Positions 16,929 to 25,878 of a DNA stretch of 52,107 nucleotides are shown in pieces. The notes beneath the pieces were generated by a model that was not told the DNA's origin, ran no database searches, and was given only the letters and a program-made list of their open reading frames with translations. The stretch is from an uncultured Prevotellaceae bacterium. Its GTDB lineage: Bacteria > Bacteroidota > Bacteroidia > Bacteroidales > Bacteroidaceae. Position numbers and translations under genes: made by a program. The stretch spans positions 1-52,107 of the forward strand of contig CACYQZ010000014.1 of NCBI GenBank assembly GCA_902776665.1, read 5' to 3'. The first letter of the stretch is position 1, and each line of letters opens with the position of its first letter.

Positions 16929-19900
16929 ATGACGATGAAGACAAATATTCCGCAAAACTGGAGCAAATTCTTGTTGAAAGACGTGACTTTCGTGAACTTG
17001 ATGATGCGTCGAATCTACAATGTGCTGATTGTGGCGAATCCCTACGACGCTTTTATGTTGGAGGACGACGGGCGTGTCGAGGAGAAGATTTACAACGAGT
17101 ATATGGAACTCGGACTGCGCTATCCGCCGACGTTCACGCAGGTTTCGACCATCGAGGAGGCCCGCGAGGTGATGCAGACGACGAACATCGACCTTGTGAT
17201 TACGATGCCTGGCAACGCCGACAACGACGCGTTTTCCGTGGCGCGGCAAATCAAGGAGGAGCATCCCGACGTGCGCTGCGTGGTGCTCACGCCGTTTTCG
17301 CACGGCATCACGCGACGAATGTCCGACGAAGACCTTTCGATTTTCGATTATGTGTTCTGCTGGCTGGGAAACACGAACCTGATTCTCTCGATTATCAAGT
17401 TGATTGAGGACAGCATGAACATCGAACACGACATCGAGGAGGTGGGCGTACAGATGATTTTGCTCGTCGAGGACTCGATTCGATTCTATTCGAGTATTCT
17501 GCCGAATCTCTACCAATATATATTGATGCAGAGCAAGCGATTTTCGACCGAGGCGCTCAACCACCACGCCGCGACGTTGCGCATGCGCGGACGACCGAAA
17601 GTGGTGCTGGCGCGTAGTTACGAAGAGGCGTGGAACATCTACCAGCGCTACGCCGACAACATTTTGGGCGTCATCAGCGACGTGCGCTTCCCGATGAAGA
17701 GTCCGGAGGCGTTGTCGCGGTCGGGCGAGGGGCTTTCCGGCATCGAAAAAGACGCTGAGGCAGGTCTGAAACTGCTTCGGGCGATTCGTGCCGACAACGA
17801 ATTCCTGCCGCTCATCATGGAGAGTTCCGAAAGTGAAAATCGTCAGAAAGCGGAGGCCGAAGGTTTTCATTTTGTCGATAAAAACTCGAAAAAGATGAGC
17901 CTCGATCTGAAACTATTGTTGGAAGAGCACATGGGCTTCGGCGATTTTATTTTCCGCAATCCGCCGATTTATCTCGACGACCAGCATCGTCGGAAAATCG
18001 AAGGCGAGGAAATCGACCGCGTGAAGAATCTGAAAGAATTGCAAGACAGTGTTTTCCGCATTCCCCACGAGTCGATGCTCTACCACGTTTCGCGCAATCA
18101 CATGAGCCGATGGCTCGCGGCGCGTGCGATTTTCCCCGTTTCGCAGTTCCTCAAGACGGTGAAATGGGAGGAGTTGCAAGACGTGGATGCGGCGCGACAG
18201 ATTATTTTCGATGCCATCGTGCAATATCGCCACATGAAAAATCTGGGTGTCGTCGCCGTGTTCGACCGCGGTCGGTTCGACAAATACGCCCATTTTGCGC
18301 GTATCGGCGACGGTTCGCTGGGCGGAAAAGGTCGCGGACTGGCCTTTCTCGACAGCATTGTGAAGCGACATCCCAATCTGCACGAATTTTCGGGTGTGAG
18401 CGTGCAAATTCCGAAGACGGTGGTGCTGTGTACCGACATTTTCGACCAGTTTATGGAGAAAAACGACCTCTATCCCATCGCCCTGAGCGACGCGCCCGAC
18501 GAGGAAATCCTGCAGCATTTCCTTCGCGCCGAGTTGCCCGACTCGTTCACCGACGATTTTTATGCCTTCTTTGAAGCCACCCGCTCGCCCATCGCCGTGC
18601 GGTCGAGTTCGCTACTCGAAGATGCTCATTATCAACCCTTTGCTGGTGTTTATGCCACTTATATGATTCCTTGGCTTGCCGACAAAGACCAGATGCTCAA
18701 TATGCTCGAAGCCGCCATCAAGAGCGTCTATGCGTCGGTGTTCTACCGCGATTCGAAAGCCTATATGACCGCCACGTCGAACATCATCGACCAAGAGAAA
18801 ATGGCCGTGATTTTGCAGGAAGTGGTCGGTTTGCAGCACGGCAGCCGCTACTATCCGACCTTCAGCGGCGTGTTGCGCTCGCTCAACTACTATCCCATCG
18901 GCAACGAGAAGGCCGAAGAGGGCATTGCCAACCTCGCGCTCGGACTCGGAAAATACATCGTCGATGGCGGTCAGACGTTGCGCGTGTCGCCCCACCATCC
19001 GCAACAGGTTTTGCAGACGAGTGAACTGAAATTCGCCCTGCAGCAGACACAGACCCATTTCTATGCGCTCGACATGACGCACACAGGCAGCGATTTCAAG
19101 GTCGATGAGGGCTTTAATATTCTGAAACTCAAGGTGAAAGAGGCCGAGAACGACGGTTCGCTGACGGGAATCGCTTCGACCTACGACGTTTCCAACGAAA
19201 TTCTGCGCGACAGCGTTGATGGCGACGGTCGCAAGGTCATCACGTTCAACGGCGTGCTGAAACACGGTGTGATGCCGCTGCCTGAACTGCTTCAAATGGC
19301 GATGAAATACGGCGTGGAGGCGATGCGGCGACCCGTTGAAATCGAGTTTGCGTGCAATCTCGAAGGCGACAAGGCATCGTTCTATCTTTTGCAGATTCGT
19401 CCGATTGTCGATTCGAAGCAGATGCTCGAGGAAGACCTCTCGACGATTCCCGACGAGCAGTGCCTGATGCGTTCCGACAACTCGCTTGGTCACGGTGCGG
19501 TGGAGGATGTTTGCGATGTGATTTATGTGAAGGCAGGCGACGATTTTTCCGCTGCCAACAACCAATTGATAGCCGAGGAAATCGAGCGTTTCAACCGCCA
19601 TTTCCTCGACGAAGGCAAGGGCTACGTGCTCGTCGGTCCTGGCCGATGGGGTTCGAGCGACCCGTGGTTGGGCGTTCCCGTCAGGTGGCCGCAAATCTCG
19701 GCTGCGCGTGTCATTGCCGAAATCGCGCTGAAAAACTACCGAATAGACCCGTCGCAAGGCACCCATTTCTTCCAGAACCTCACGTCGCTTGGCGTCGGTT
19801 ACTTCACGATTGAGTGGAACGACGCGGCGGAACGACGTTCATTCTTCCGAAAAGACGTGCTCGACCAAATGCCGGCGGTCAGCGAAACCGAATACGTGCG

Positions 19901-19976
19901 CCACGTGCTCTTCCCGCAACCGCTTCGCATCTTGATGGACGGCAAAAAACAGGAAGGTGTTGTGGTGTTGGTTTGA
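16929..19976 (+). CDS. Receiver-like / PEP-synthase-type ATP-grasp fusion protein, function unknown
   Basis: A ~1015-residue protein. Residues ~30-150 form a degenerate response-regulator-like domain (YNVLIVANPYDAFMLEDD...LVITMPGN). Residues ~170-340 form a second receiver with ILLVEDSIRFYSSILP and a phosphoacceptor-like Asp in GVISDVRFP. Residues ~465-830 are the nucleotide-binding domain of pyruvate phosphate dikinase / PEP synthase, with GGKGRGLAFLD, the RSSSLLEDAHYQPFAGVYATY signature, and LLQIRPIVDS. A C-terminal region contains GPGRWGSSDPWLGVPV. The phosphohistidine and PEP-binding domains are absent, so it cannot run the full PPDK reaction. I infer a signal-controlled phosphotransferase or ligase. 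TTG 16920 is an in-frame alternative start; ATG 16929 is preferred. Confidence 0.85.
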   Translation: MTMKTNIPQNWSKFLLKDVTFVNLMMRRIYNVLIVANPYDAFMLEDDGRVEEKIYNEYMELGLRYPPTFTQVSTIEEAREVMQTTNIDLVITMPGNADNDAFSVARQIKEEHPDVRCVVLTPFSHGITRRMSDEDLSIFDYVFCWLGNTNLILSIIKLIEDSMNIEHDIEEVGVQMILLVEDSIRFYSSILPNLYQYILMQSKRFSTEALNHHAATLRMRGRPKVVLARSYEEAWNIYQRYADNILGVISDVRFPMKSPEALSRSGEGLSGIEKDAEAGLKLLRAIRADNEFLPLIMESSESENRQKAEAEGFHFVDKNSKKMSLDLKLLLEEHMGFGDFIFRNPPIYLDDQHRRKIEGEEIDRVKNLKELQDSVFRIPHESMLYHVSRNHMSRWLAARAIFPVSQFLKTVKWEELQDVDAARQIIFDAIVQYRHMKNLGVVAVFDRGRFDKYAHFARIGDGSLGGKGRGLAFLDSIVKRHPNLHEFSGVSVQIPKTVVLCTDIFDQFMEKNDLYPIALSDAPDEEILQHFLRAELPDSFTDDFYAFFEATRSPIAVRSSSLLEDAHYQPFAGVYATYMIPWLADKDQMLNMLEAAIKSVYASVFYRDSKAYMTATSNIIDQEKMAVILQEVVGLQHGSRYYPTFSGVLRSLNYYPIGNEKAEEGIANLALGLGKYIVDGGQTLRVSPHHPQQVLQTSELKFALQQTQTHFYALDMTHTGSDFKVDEGFNILKLKVKEAENDGSLTGIASTYDVSNEILRDSVDGDGRKVITFNGVLKHGVMPLPELLQMAMKYGVEAMRRPVEIEFACNLEGDKASFYLLQIRPIVDSKQMLEEDLSTIPDEQCLMRSDNSLGHGAVEDVCDVIYVKAGDDFSAANNQLIAEEIERFNRHFLDEGKGYVLVGPGRWGSSDPWLGVPVRWPQISAARVIAEIALKNYRIDPSQGTHFFQNLTSLGVGYFTIEWNDAAERRSFFRKDVLDQMPAVSETEYVRHVLFPQPLRILMDGKKQEGVVVLV

Positions 19977-20115
19977 AATAGAAACTTTGTCGCCAAAAAT
20001 AAATTGAAATCGTAAGTTTTTCAGTCGAAATTATAACAGAAAATGTTAAAATCTTTTAAGTTGTGCCATATTTTTCTAAATAAAGTATAAATTTCGATTG
20101 AAAATATCGAAAATA

Positions 20116-20147
20116 TTTGGAGCGTGTGGCAAAATTGCCTACATTTG
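20116..20147 (+). promoter_or_regulatory. Bacteroidota promoter for a predicted small RNA
   Basis: TTTG at 20116-20119, a 20-base spacer and TACATTTG at 20140-20147 followed by C fully match the consensus. The next + strand gene is dnaE, 1.6 kb away beyond two - strand genes, and a strong terminator lies only ~43 bases downstream. The promoter therefore appears dedicated to a short transcript. Confidence 0.75.
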
Positions 20148-20152
20148 CAACG

Positions 20153-20215
20153 TGTTTTTCATAGTATTAGATTTAAGGTTAACAAAGGAGGGCGCAGCGG
20201 CGCCCATTTTTTTTT
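20153..20215 (+). ncRNA. Predicted small RNA of about 60 nt
   Basis: A consensus promoter (20116-20147) is followed by about 35 bases of unstructured, AT-rich sequence with TTAAGGTTAACAAAGG, then a GC-only stem, GGGCGC (20190-20195) with GCGCCC (20200-20205), and nine T residues. No convincing ORF fits inside. The unit is compact and complete, as expected for a small regulatory RNA. I have an impression that the leader box recurs in Bacteroidales genomes, but cannot confirm it here. The alternative is that the terminator serves the upstream 16929 gene as a 3' UTR end. Confidence 0.6.
20190..20215 (+). terminator. strong intrinsic terminator
   Basis: Six G-C pairs (GGGCGC / GCGCCC) with loop AGCG are followed by A and nine T. 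The T-tract is on the + strand side, so it stops + strand transcription. The - strand side lacks a comparable U-tract. Confidence 0.85.
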
Positions 20216-20235
20216 ACAAAAAATGATGAAAAACT

Positions 20236-20910
20236 TTATTTCATTTTTGTCAGAATGGACAAAAGGACGTACCACGCGACGATGATGGCGATGCCTGCGA
20301 TGCCGAAAAATGCCAACAATGGGATGCACGAAAGCAGGAAAAGGTAGCGGATTTCGTTGCCGCGCCAGCCCCATTGCTTGAACTTCAAGGCGAACATCGG
20401 GATTTCGCTGACGAGCAGCCAACAACTGACGAACACCATCAGCAGGATGATGCCAGCAGAGTAGGGCAGTGTGTGGAGCCAGTTTCCGCAGCCGACGATG
20501 AGCGAACCCCAGAACAGGGCGTTGGCAGGTGTCGGCAGACCGATGAAGCCCATCGTCTGACGCTCGTCGAGGTTGAATTTTGCGAGACGCAAAGCGGAGA
20601 AAGCAGCTATAACGAAAGCCAGAAATGGCACGAGAGGAACGTGAATATGAAAAGAACTTAGAAAGCTGAAAACCATCGCCGAGGGTGCGACACCGAAAGT
20701 GACGACATCGGCAAGCGAGTCGAGTTCTTTGCCGATGGGCGACGAAACGCCTAAAAGTCGCGCCGCCATGCCATCGAAGAAGTCGAAAACGGCACCTGCG
20801 ACGATGAAAATCAGCGCCATTTCGTAGTTGCCTTGAAACGCCCAAAAAGTGGCGATGCAGCCCGAAATCAGGTTCAGGCAAGTGATTGTGTTGGGAATGT
20901 GTTTCTTCAT
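20236..20910 (-). CDS. pssA: CDP-diacylglycerol--serine O-phosphatidyltransferase
   Basis: PssA makes phosphatidylserine from CDP-diacylglycerol and serine in the inner membrane. The 224-residue protein has the CDP-alcohol phosphotransferase signature D-x2-DG-x2-AR-x8-G-x3-D-x3-D complete, in DFFDGMAAR and GKELDSLAD (residues ~43-68), and about seven to eight hydrophobic helices. ATG 20910 (MKKHIPNTITCLN) is chosen over a TTG one codon upstream. It lies 17 bases after psd on the same strand, so the two steps of phosphatidylethanolamine synthesis are cotranscribed. Confidence 0.95.
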   Translation of the reverse strand: MKKHIPNTITCLNLISGCIATFWAFQGNYEMALIFIVAGAVFDFFDGMAARLLGVSSPIGKELDSLADVVTFGVAPSAMVFSFLSSFHIHVPLVPFLAFVIAAFSALRLAKFNLDERQTMGFIGLPTPANALFWGSLIVGCGNWLHTLPYSAGIILLMVFVSCWLLVSEIPMFALKFKQWGWRGNEIRYLFLLSCIPLLAFFGIAGIAIIVAWYVLLSILTKMK

Positions 20911-20937
20911 CAATTAACAATTGTCAATTAACAATTC
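20911..20937. repeat. ATTAAC/ATTGTC spacer repeat overlapping the psd stop codon
   Basis: CAATTAACAATTGTCAATTAACAATT-type near-tandem units fill the psd-pssA junction. The last psd codons and its TAA lie inside the repeat, so this spacer contributes the end of the protein. Same class as the rpsM-rpsK spacer. Confidence 0.55.
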
Positions 20938-21629
20938 ACAGTCTTCAATTTCGCGATAATAGTCTGGTCGCCAGTGGTCTTCTGTCCCATTTTTACGAGC
21001 ACTTCCGAGCCGACCGGCAGATAGACATCGACGCGCGAACCGAGTTTGATGAAGCCCAAATGCTCGTCGATGTAGCAATCCTCGCCCTCTTTCGCGTAGG
21101 TGACGATGCGACGAGCCATCGCACCAGCAATCTGCCGACAGAGCACATCGGTGCCGTCGGGCGTGGTGATGAGCACGTCGGCACGCTCGTTTTCCTCGCT
21201 CGCCTTCGGCAGCCAAGCCTTGTGGAAATTGCCGTTCTGGTGCTTCACCGACTTCACCTGTCCATCCACCGGAAACCAGTTGGCATGGACGTTGAACGGG
21301 CTCATGAAAATGGAAATCATCAGTCGTCGGTCGTGGAAATACTCAGTTTCTTCGACTTCCTCGATGACGACGACCTTTCCGTCGGCAGGTGCCACGACAA
21401 TTCCCTCGGTGTCTTCCTGCGGAAAATAGCGAATCGGACAGCGGAAAAAATTGACGACGATGGCGTATGCCGTGCCGAAAACGATCAAGAACAGCCAGAA
21501 CCAAACCTTCACGTCGAGTCGCCACAGCAGCAGTGCCACAGCAGCAATCACGATGAAACTCCAGATGAGCGTGTCGTTTCCTTCACGATGTATTCTAATC
21601 TTCTTTAATTTCTTGATTTTTTCACCCAT
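20928..21629 (-). CDS. psd: Phosphatidylserine decarboxylase proenzyme
   Basis: Psd decarboxylates phosphatidylserine to phosphatidylethanolamine using a pyruvoyl group formed by self-cleavage. The 233-residue short-type enzyme has two N-terminal membrane helices (about residues 20-62), the [16 protein letters not shown] segment with conserved His, and the cleavage site [11 protein letters not shown], where cleavage between Gly197 and Ser198 would create the pyruvoyl. It is first in a psd-pssA operon with a TACCTTTG box upstream. Confidence 0.95.
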   Translation of the reverse strand: MGEKIKKLKKIRIHREGNDTLIWSFIVIAAVALLLWRLDVKVWFWLFLIVFGTAYAIVVNFFRCPIRYFPQEDTEGIVVAPADGKVVVIEEVEETEYFHDRRLMISIFMSPFNVHANWFPVDGQVKSVKHQNGNFHKAWLPKASEENERADVLITTPDGTDVLCRQIAGAMARRIVTYAKEGEDCYIDEHLGFIKLGSRVDVYLPVGSEVLVKMGQKTTGDQTIIAKLKTVNC

Positions 21630-21657
21630 GAGATTCTAAAGATATCTTTCCAACTTG

Positions 21658-21665
21658 CAAAGGTA
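21658..21665 (-). promoter_or_regulatory. TAnnTTTG box for psd-pssA
   Basis: On the - strand TACCTTTG followed by C lies 28 bases before the psd ATG. It diverges from the dnaE promoter. No TTTG is seen at -33. Confidence 0.55.
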
Positions 21666-21728
21666 ATAAAAATAAATTAAAAATGAAAAATAATAACTGA
21701 AAAATGCTTTTTTCCTCGAAAAAATTCG

Positions 21729-21736
21729 TAATTTTG
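21729..21736 (+). promoter_or_regulatory. TAnnTTTG box for dnaE
   Basis: TAATTTTG lies 32 bases before the dnaE ATG in the psd-dnaE divergent region. The -33 element is not conserved. Confidence 0.5.
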
Positions 21737-21767
21737 TTGCTCAAAACTGCATATTTTTACGTTTATC

Positions 21768-24700
21768 ATGGAAGATTTCGTTCATTTACACGTACATACG
21801 TATTATTCGCTACTCGACGGACAGGCCAGCATCCAGCGTTTGGTTGATAAGGCTGTGGCCAACGGAATGCGCGGCATGGCAGTGACCGACCACGGAAACA
21901 TGTTCGGCATCAAGGAATTTTCGGACTATTGTCAGAAAATCAACAAGGCGCGGAAGGCAGAGGGAAAAGAGCCTTTCAAGCCGATTATCGGATGCGAGAT
22001 GTATGTCGCCAACCGCCGAAAAGAGGACAAGGACAAGAGTAAGGGCGACAATCAGCGCTACCACCTGATTGTGCTGGCGAAGAACCTCACGGGTTATAAA
22101 AATTTGATTAAGTTGGTGAGTCGCTCGTGGGTCGATGGCCTTTATACGCGACCGCGCACCGACCACGAAGATTTGGAGCGATTCCACGAAGGATTGATCA
22201 TCTGTTCGGCGTGTCTGGCAGGCGAAGTGCCGCGTATGATTCAAAACGACGACATCGCCGCGGCACGAGAGCGAATTGAGTGGTATCGGCGCGTGTTTGG
22301 CGACGATTACTACCTCGAACTGATGCGCCACGAAGTGACCGACCCCAATGTTCGGGCCAACCGCGACACGTTTCCGCAGCAGCAGCGCGTGAACCGAGTG
22401 CTTGTAGAATTGGCGAAGGAATACGGCATCAAACTCGTTTGTACGAACGACGTCCACTTCGTCGATCAAGACAATGCCGAAGCCCACGACCACCTGCTCT
22501 GTCTCTCGACGCAAAGCGACCTCGACGACCCCAATCGAATGCTCTATTCGAAGCAGGAATGGTTCAAGACGCGCGAAGAAATGAACCAAGTGTTCGCCGA
22601 TATTCCCGAAGCCTTGTCGAACACGTTGGAAATCCTCGACAAAGTCGAGATTTATAGTCTCGACCACGACCCAATTATGCCCAATTTCCCGATTCCCGAA
22701 GACTTCGGAACCGAGGAGCAGTGGCGAGAGAAATTTACCGAGGAAGAACTGTTTCGCGAGTTCACATCAGACGAAAATGGCCAAAATTCATTACCACACG
22801 AGGAAGGCGAGAAAAAAATCAAGCACCTCGGCGGTTTCGACAGGCTCTATCGCATCAAATTCGAGGCCGACTATCTTGCAAAACTCGCCTATGAAGGGGC
22901 GGCAAAACTCTATGAAATGCCGCTCTCGGCTGAAGTCGAAGAACGAATCAATTTCGAACTCCACATCATGAAAACGATGGGTTTCCCGGGCTATTTCTTG
23001 ATTGTGCAAGACTTCATCAACACCGCCCGAAACGAACTCGACGTGATGGTGGGTCCGGGTCGTGGCTCGGCGGCAGGAAGCGTCGTGGCCTACTGCCTCG
23101 GCATCACGCGAATCGACCCGCTGAAATACGACCTGCTGTTTGAGCGTTTCCTCAATCCCGACCGTATTTCGTTGCCCGATATCGACACCGACTTCGACGT
23201 GGAAGGTCGGGCACGCGTGTTGAGATTCGTCGAAGACAAATACGGCCACGAAAACTGCGCCCACATCATCACCTACCAGTCGATGGCGACGAAAAACTCC
23301 ATCAAGGACGTGGCGCGGGTCGAAAAAGTGCCGCTGGCCGTCAGCGACAAACTCTGCAAGGCCATTCCAGCCCGTTTGCCCGAAGAAGAAAACGGCAAAC
23401 CAGCGAAAATGAACCTGCCGAATGCCATCAAATATGTGCCAGACTTGCAAGAAGCCGAGCATTCTGACGACCCGAAATTGCGCAACACCATCAAATACGC
23501 GAAAATGCTCGAGGGAACGGTGCGCGGAACGGGCATCCACGCCTGCGGATTCATCATCTGCAAAGACCCGATTTCCGACTGGGTGCCGCTCTCGACCGCC
23601 GACGACCCCGATTTCAAAGACCAAAAAACGAACTGCACGCAGTACGACGGTCACGTCATTGAATCGACGGGCCTCATCAAAATGGACTTCCTCGGTCTGC
23701 AAACTTTGTCGGAGTTGAAAGAAGCCTGCGCCATCATCAAGCAGCGGTGCGGCATCGACATCGACCCCGAAAAAATCCCCATCGACGACGCAAAAACCTA
23801 CGAACTCTATCAGCAGGGACGCACCGTCGGCACATTCCAGTTTGAGTCCGACGGAATGCGGAAATACCTGCGCGAACTGAAACCGACCGTTTTCGAGGAT
23901 TTGATAGCCATGGTGGCGCTCTACCGACCGGGTCCGATGGACAAAATTCCGAACTTCATCGCCCGAAAACATGGTCAAGAGGAGATTACCTACGACATTC
24001 CCGTCATGGAGGGCTACCTGAAAGACACCTACGGCATCACCGTCTATCAAGAGCAAGTCATGCTTCTGTCGCGTGAGTTGGGCGGCTTCACACGCGGTCA
24101 GAGCGACTCGTTGCGCAAGGCGATGGGTAAGAAAATCGCCTCGATGCTGGCCGAATTGAAGCCGAAATTCATCGAGGGCGGCAAGAAAAAAGGCCACGAC
24201 CAGAAGATTCTGGAGAAAATCTGGGGCGAATGGGAGGCCTTTGCCTCTTATGCCTTCAACAAGTCGCACGCGGCGTGCTATGCGTGGGTGGCTTATCAGA
24301 CGGCCTACATGAAAGCCAACTATCCAGCCGAGTTCATGGCTGCCATTATGACGCTCAGGCGCGACAAAATTTCGGAAATCACGAAGTTGATGGACGAGTG
24401 CAAACAGATGGGAATCGACACGCTCGGGCCCGATGTAAACGAGAGTTTCCGCGATTTCGGTGTGAACCAAAAAGACGAAATTCGCTTCGGCTTGGCAGGC
24501 ATCAAGGGCATGGGTGACAATGTGGCACAATCCATCATTGACGAGCGCGAGAAAAACGGCCCGTTCAAGACAATTTTCGACTTCGCCCAGCGCGTGAACT
24601 ACAGCACAGTGAATAAAAAAGCCTTCGAAAGTTTGGCGCTGAGTGGTGGTTTCGACAGTTTCGGACTGCCACGCGAGGCATTTTTCGCCTCCGACGGCAA

Positions 24701-25481
24701 AGTCACCTTCATCGAAAGCATCATGCGCTACGGACAACTCTATCAGCAAGGGCAGAAACAGGCGCAAAACTCGCTGTTCGGCGATGCCGACGAGGTGCTG
24801 ATTGCCACGCCGCCCGTGCCGTCGGCTGAGCCGTGGAGCAACATCGAGAAACTCAATCGCGAGCGCGACCTCGTGGGCATCTATCTCTCGGCCCATCCGC
24901 TCGACGATTATAAGTTGATTTTGAATAAAATGTGCAATACGCGCTGTAAGGAATTGGCGAATAAAGAGGAATTGCAAGAGCGCAAAACCATCACCGTCGG
25001 CGGCATTGTCACGCAGGTGAAAGACATTCTGACGAAGAAGGGGAAACCCATGGGAATCGTCACCATTGAAGACTTCGAAGGTTCGGGCGAACTGGCCTTT
25101 TTCGGCGAGGAATGGGGCAAGGTGAAGGGCCTTTTCGTGATTGGCACGGCGGTTTATGCCACGTGCGGTTGGCGTCCGCGTCGTTTCGGCGACGGAGTCG
25201 ATTTCAACGTCAATGATGTGCAATATTTGCAGACCGTCAAGGAAAACAACATCAAGAAATTCACGATTACTTTCGCCCACAACGTCCTTGAAGAAACGGT
25301 GGCAGGCGACCTGATTGTCATGTTCGAGGAGCATCCAGGCGATACGGAACTCTGTTTCAAAATCTTAGATTTTGAACATGGTGCCAATTTGACGTTGAAC
25401 TCGAAAAAGAAAATCACGGTGACCAACGAAATCGTGAACTACATCGAGGCCAACGAGGGTTTGGACTACGAAGTGAACTGA
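21768..25481 (+). CDS. dnaE: DNA polymerase III subunit alpha
   Basis: DnaE is the replicative polymerase. The 1237 residues fit Bacteroidota DnaE. An N-terminal PHP domain (HLHVHTYYSLLDG, VTDHGNMFG) keeps its metal-binding His. The C-family polymerase core has GPGRGSAAGSVVAYCLGITR and the catalytic PDIDTDFD (about residues 470-477), then ALYRPGPMDKIPNFIARK and FNKSHAACYAWVAYQTAYMK. A helix-hairpin-helix segment (IKGMGDNVAQSI) and an OB-fold (ITVGGIVTQVKDILTKKGKP) follow. No intein is present. trxA follows after 82 bases. Confidence 0.98.
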   Translation: MEDFVHLHVHTYYSLLDGQASIQRLVDKAVANGMRGMAVTDHGNMFGIKEFSDYCQKINKARKAEGKEPFKPIIGCEMYVANRRKEDKDKSKGDNQRYHLIVLAKNLTGYKNLIKLVSRSWVDGLYTRPRTDHEDLERFHEGLIICSACLAGEVPRMIQNDDIAAARERIEWYRRVFGDDYYLELMRHEVTDPNVRANRDTFPQQQRVNRVLVELAKEYGIKLVCTNDVHFVDQDNAEAHDHLLCLSTQSDLDDPNRMLYSKQEWFKTREEMNQVFADIPEALSNTLEILDKVEIYSLDHDPIMPNFPIPEDFGTEEQWREKFTEEELFREFTSDENGQNSLPHEEGEKKIKHLGGFDRLYRIKFEADYLAKLAYEGAAKLYEMPLSAEVEERINFELHIMKTMGFPGYFLIVQDFINTARNELDVMVGPGRGSAAGSVVAYCLGITRIDPLKYDLLFERFLNPDRISLPDIDTDFDVEGRARVLRFVEDKYGHENCAHIITYQSMATKNSIKDVARVEKVPLAVSDKLCKAIPARLPEEENGKPAKMNLPNAIKYVPDLQEAEHSDDPKLRNTIKYAKMLEGTVRGTGIHACGFIICKDPISDWVPLSTADDPDFKDQKTNCTQYDGHVIESTGLIKMDFLGLQTLSELKEACAIIKQRCGIDIDPEKIPIDDAKTYELYQQGRTVGTFQFESDGMRKYLRELKPTVFEDLIAMVALYRPGPMDKIPNFIARKHGQEEITYDIPVMEGYLKDTYGITVYQEQVMLLSRELGGFTRGQSDSLRKAMGKKIASMLAELKPKFIEGGKKKGHDQKILEKIWGEWEAFASYAFNKSHAACYAWVAYQTAYMKANYPAEFMAAIMTLRRDKISEITKLMDECKQMGIDTLGPDVNESFRDFGVNQKDEIRFGLAGIKGMGDNVAQSIIDEREKNGPFKTIFDFAQRVNYSTVNKKAFESLALSGGFDSFGLPREAFFASDGKVTFIESIMRYGQLYQQGQKQAQNSLFGDADEVLIATPPVPSAEPWSNIEKLNRERDLVGIYLSAHPLDDYKLILNKMCNTRCKELANKEELQERKTITVGGIVTQVKDILTKKGKPMGIVTIEDFEGSGELAFFGEEWGKVKGLFVIGTAVYATCGWRPRRFGDGVDFNVNDVQYLQTVKENNIKKFTITFAHNVLEETVAGDLIVMFEEHPGDTELCFKILDFEHGANLTLNSKKKITVTNEIVNYIEANEGLDYEVN

Positions 25482-25563
25482 ACGCTGAAAAGTTGGCACG
25501 CGATTTGCCCATTCATCATCAACAGAGAATTATTAACATTTATCACATTTTAAAAAAAGAATT

Positions 25564-25878
25564 ATGGAAGTTAAAATCACCAATGAGAATTTCGAGGGCT
25601 ATCGCAATGGCGAACTGCCTCTCGTAGTGGACATGTGGGCACCGTGGTGCGGTCCCTGCCGTATGCTCGGTCCTGTCATCAGCGAACTGGCTGAGGACTA
25701 CGACGGAAAAATCGTCGTGGGCAAGTGCGATGTCGATGAAAACGAAGATGTGGCGATGGAATTTGGCATTCGCAACATCCCGACTGTCCTTTTCTTCAAG
25801 GGCGGACAGTTGGTCGATAAGTTCGTCGGCGCAGCATCGAAATCGACGCTCGACGAGAAGTTCCGCGCTCTCCTCTAA
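25564..25878 (+). CDS. trxA: Thioredoxin
   Basis: A 104-residue cytosolic thiol-disulfide oxidoreductase. The active site is WCGPC at residues 28-32 within WAPWCGPCRMLGPVI; the cis-Pro loop (IRNIPTVLFFKGGQ) and the terminal helix are also typical. There is no signal peptide. No TAnnTTTG box was seen in the 82 bases after dnaE, so it may be cotranscribed. Its stop codon overlaps, on the opposite strand, the stop of the next gene. Confidence 0.95.
   Translation: MEVKITNENFEGYRNGELPLVVDMWAPWCGPCRMLGPVISELAEDYDGKIVVGKCDVDENEDVAMEFGIRNIPTVLFFKGGQLVDKFVGAASKSTLDEKFRALL

Noticed and set aside
22791-25334. 847-codon antisense frame opposite dnaE and a 603-codon frame opposite secY-map
   Set aside because: Both are mirror frames of GC-rich, codon-biased genes and show no protein-like features of their own.
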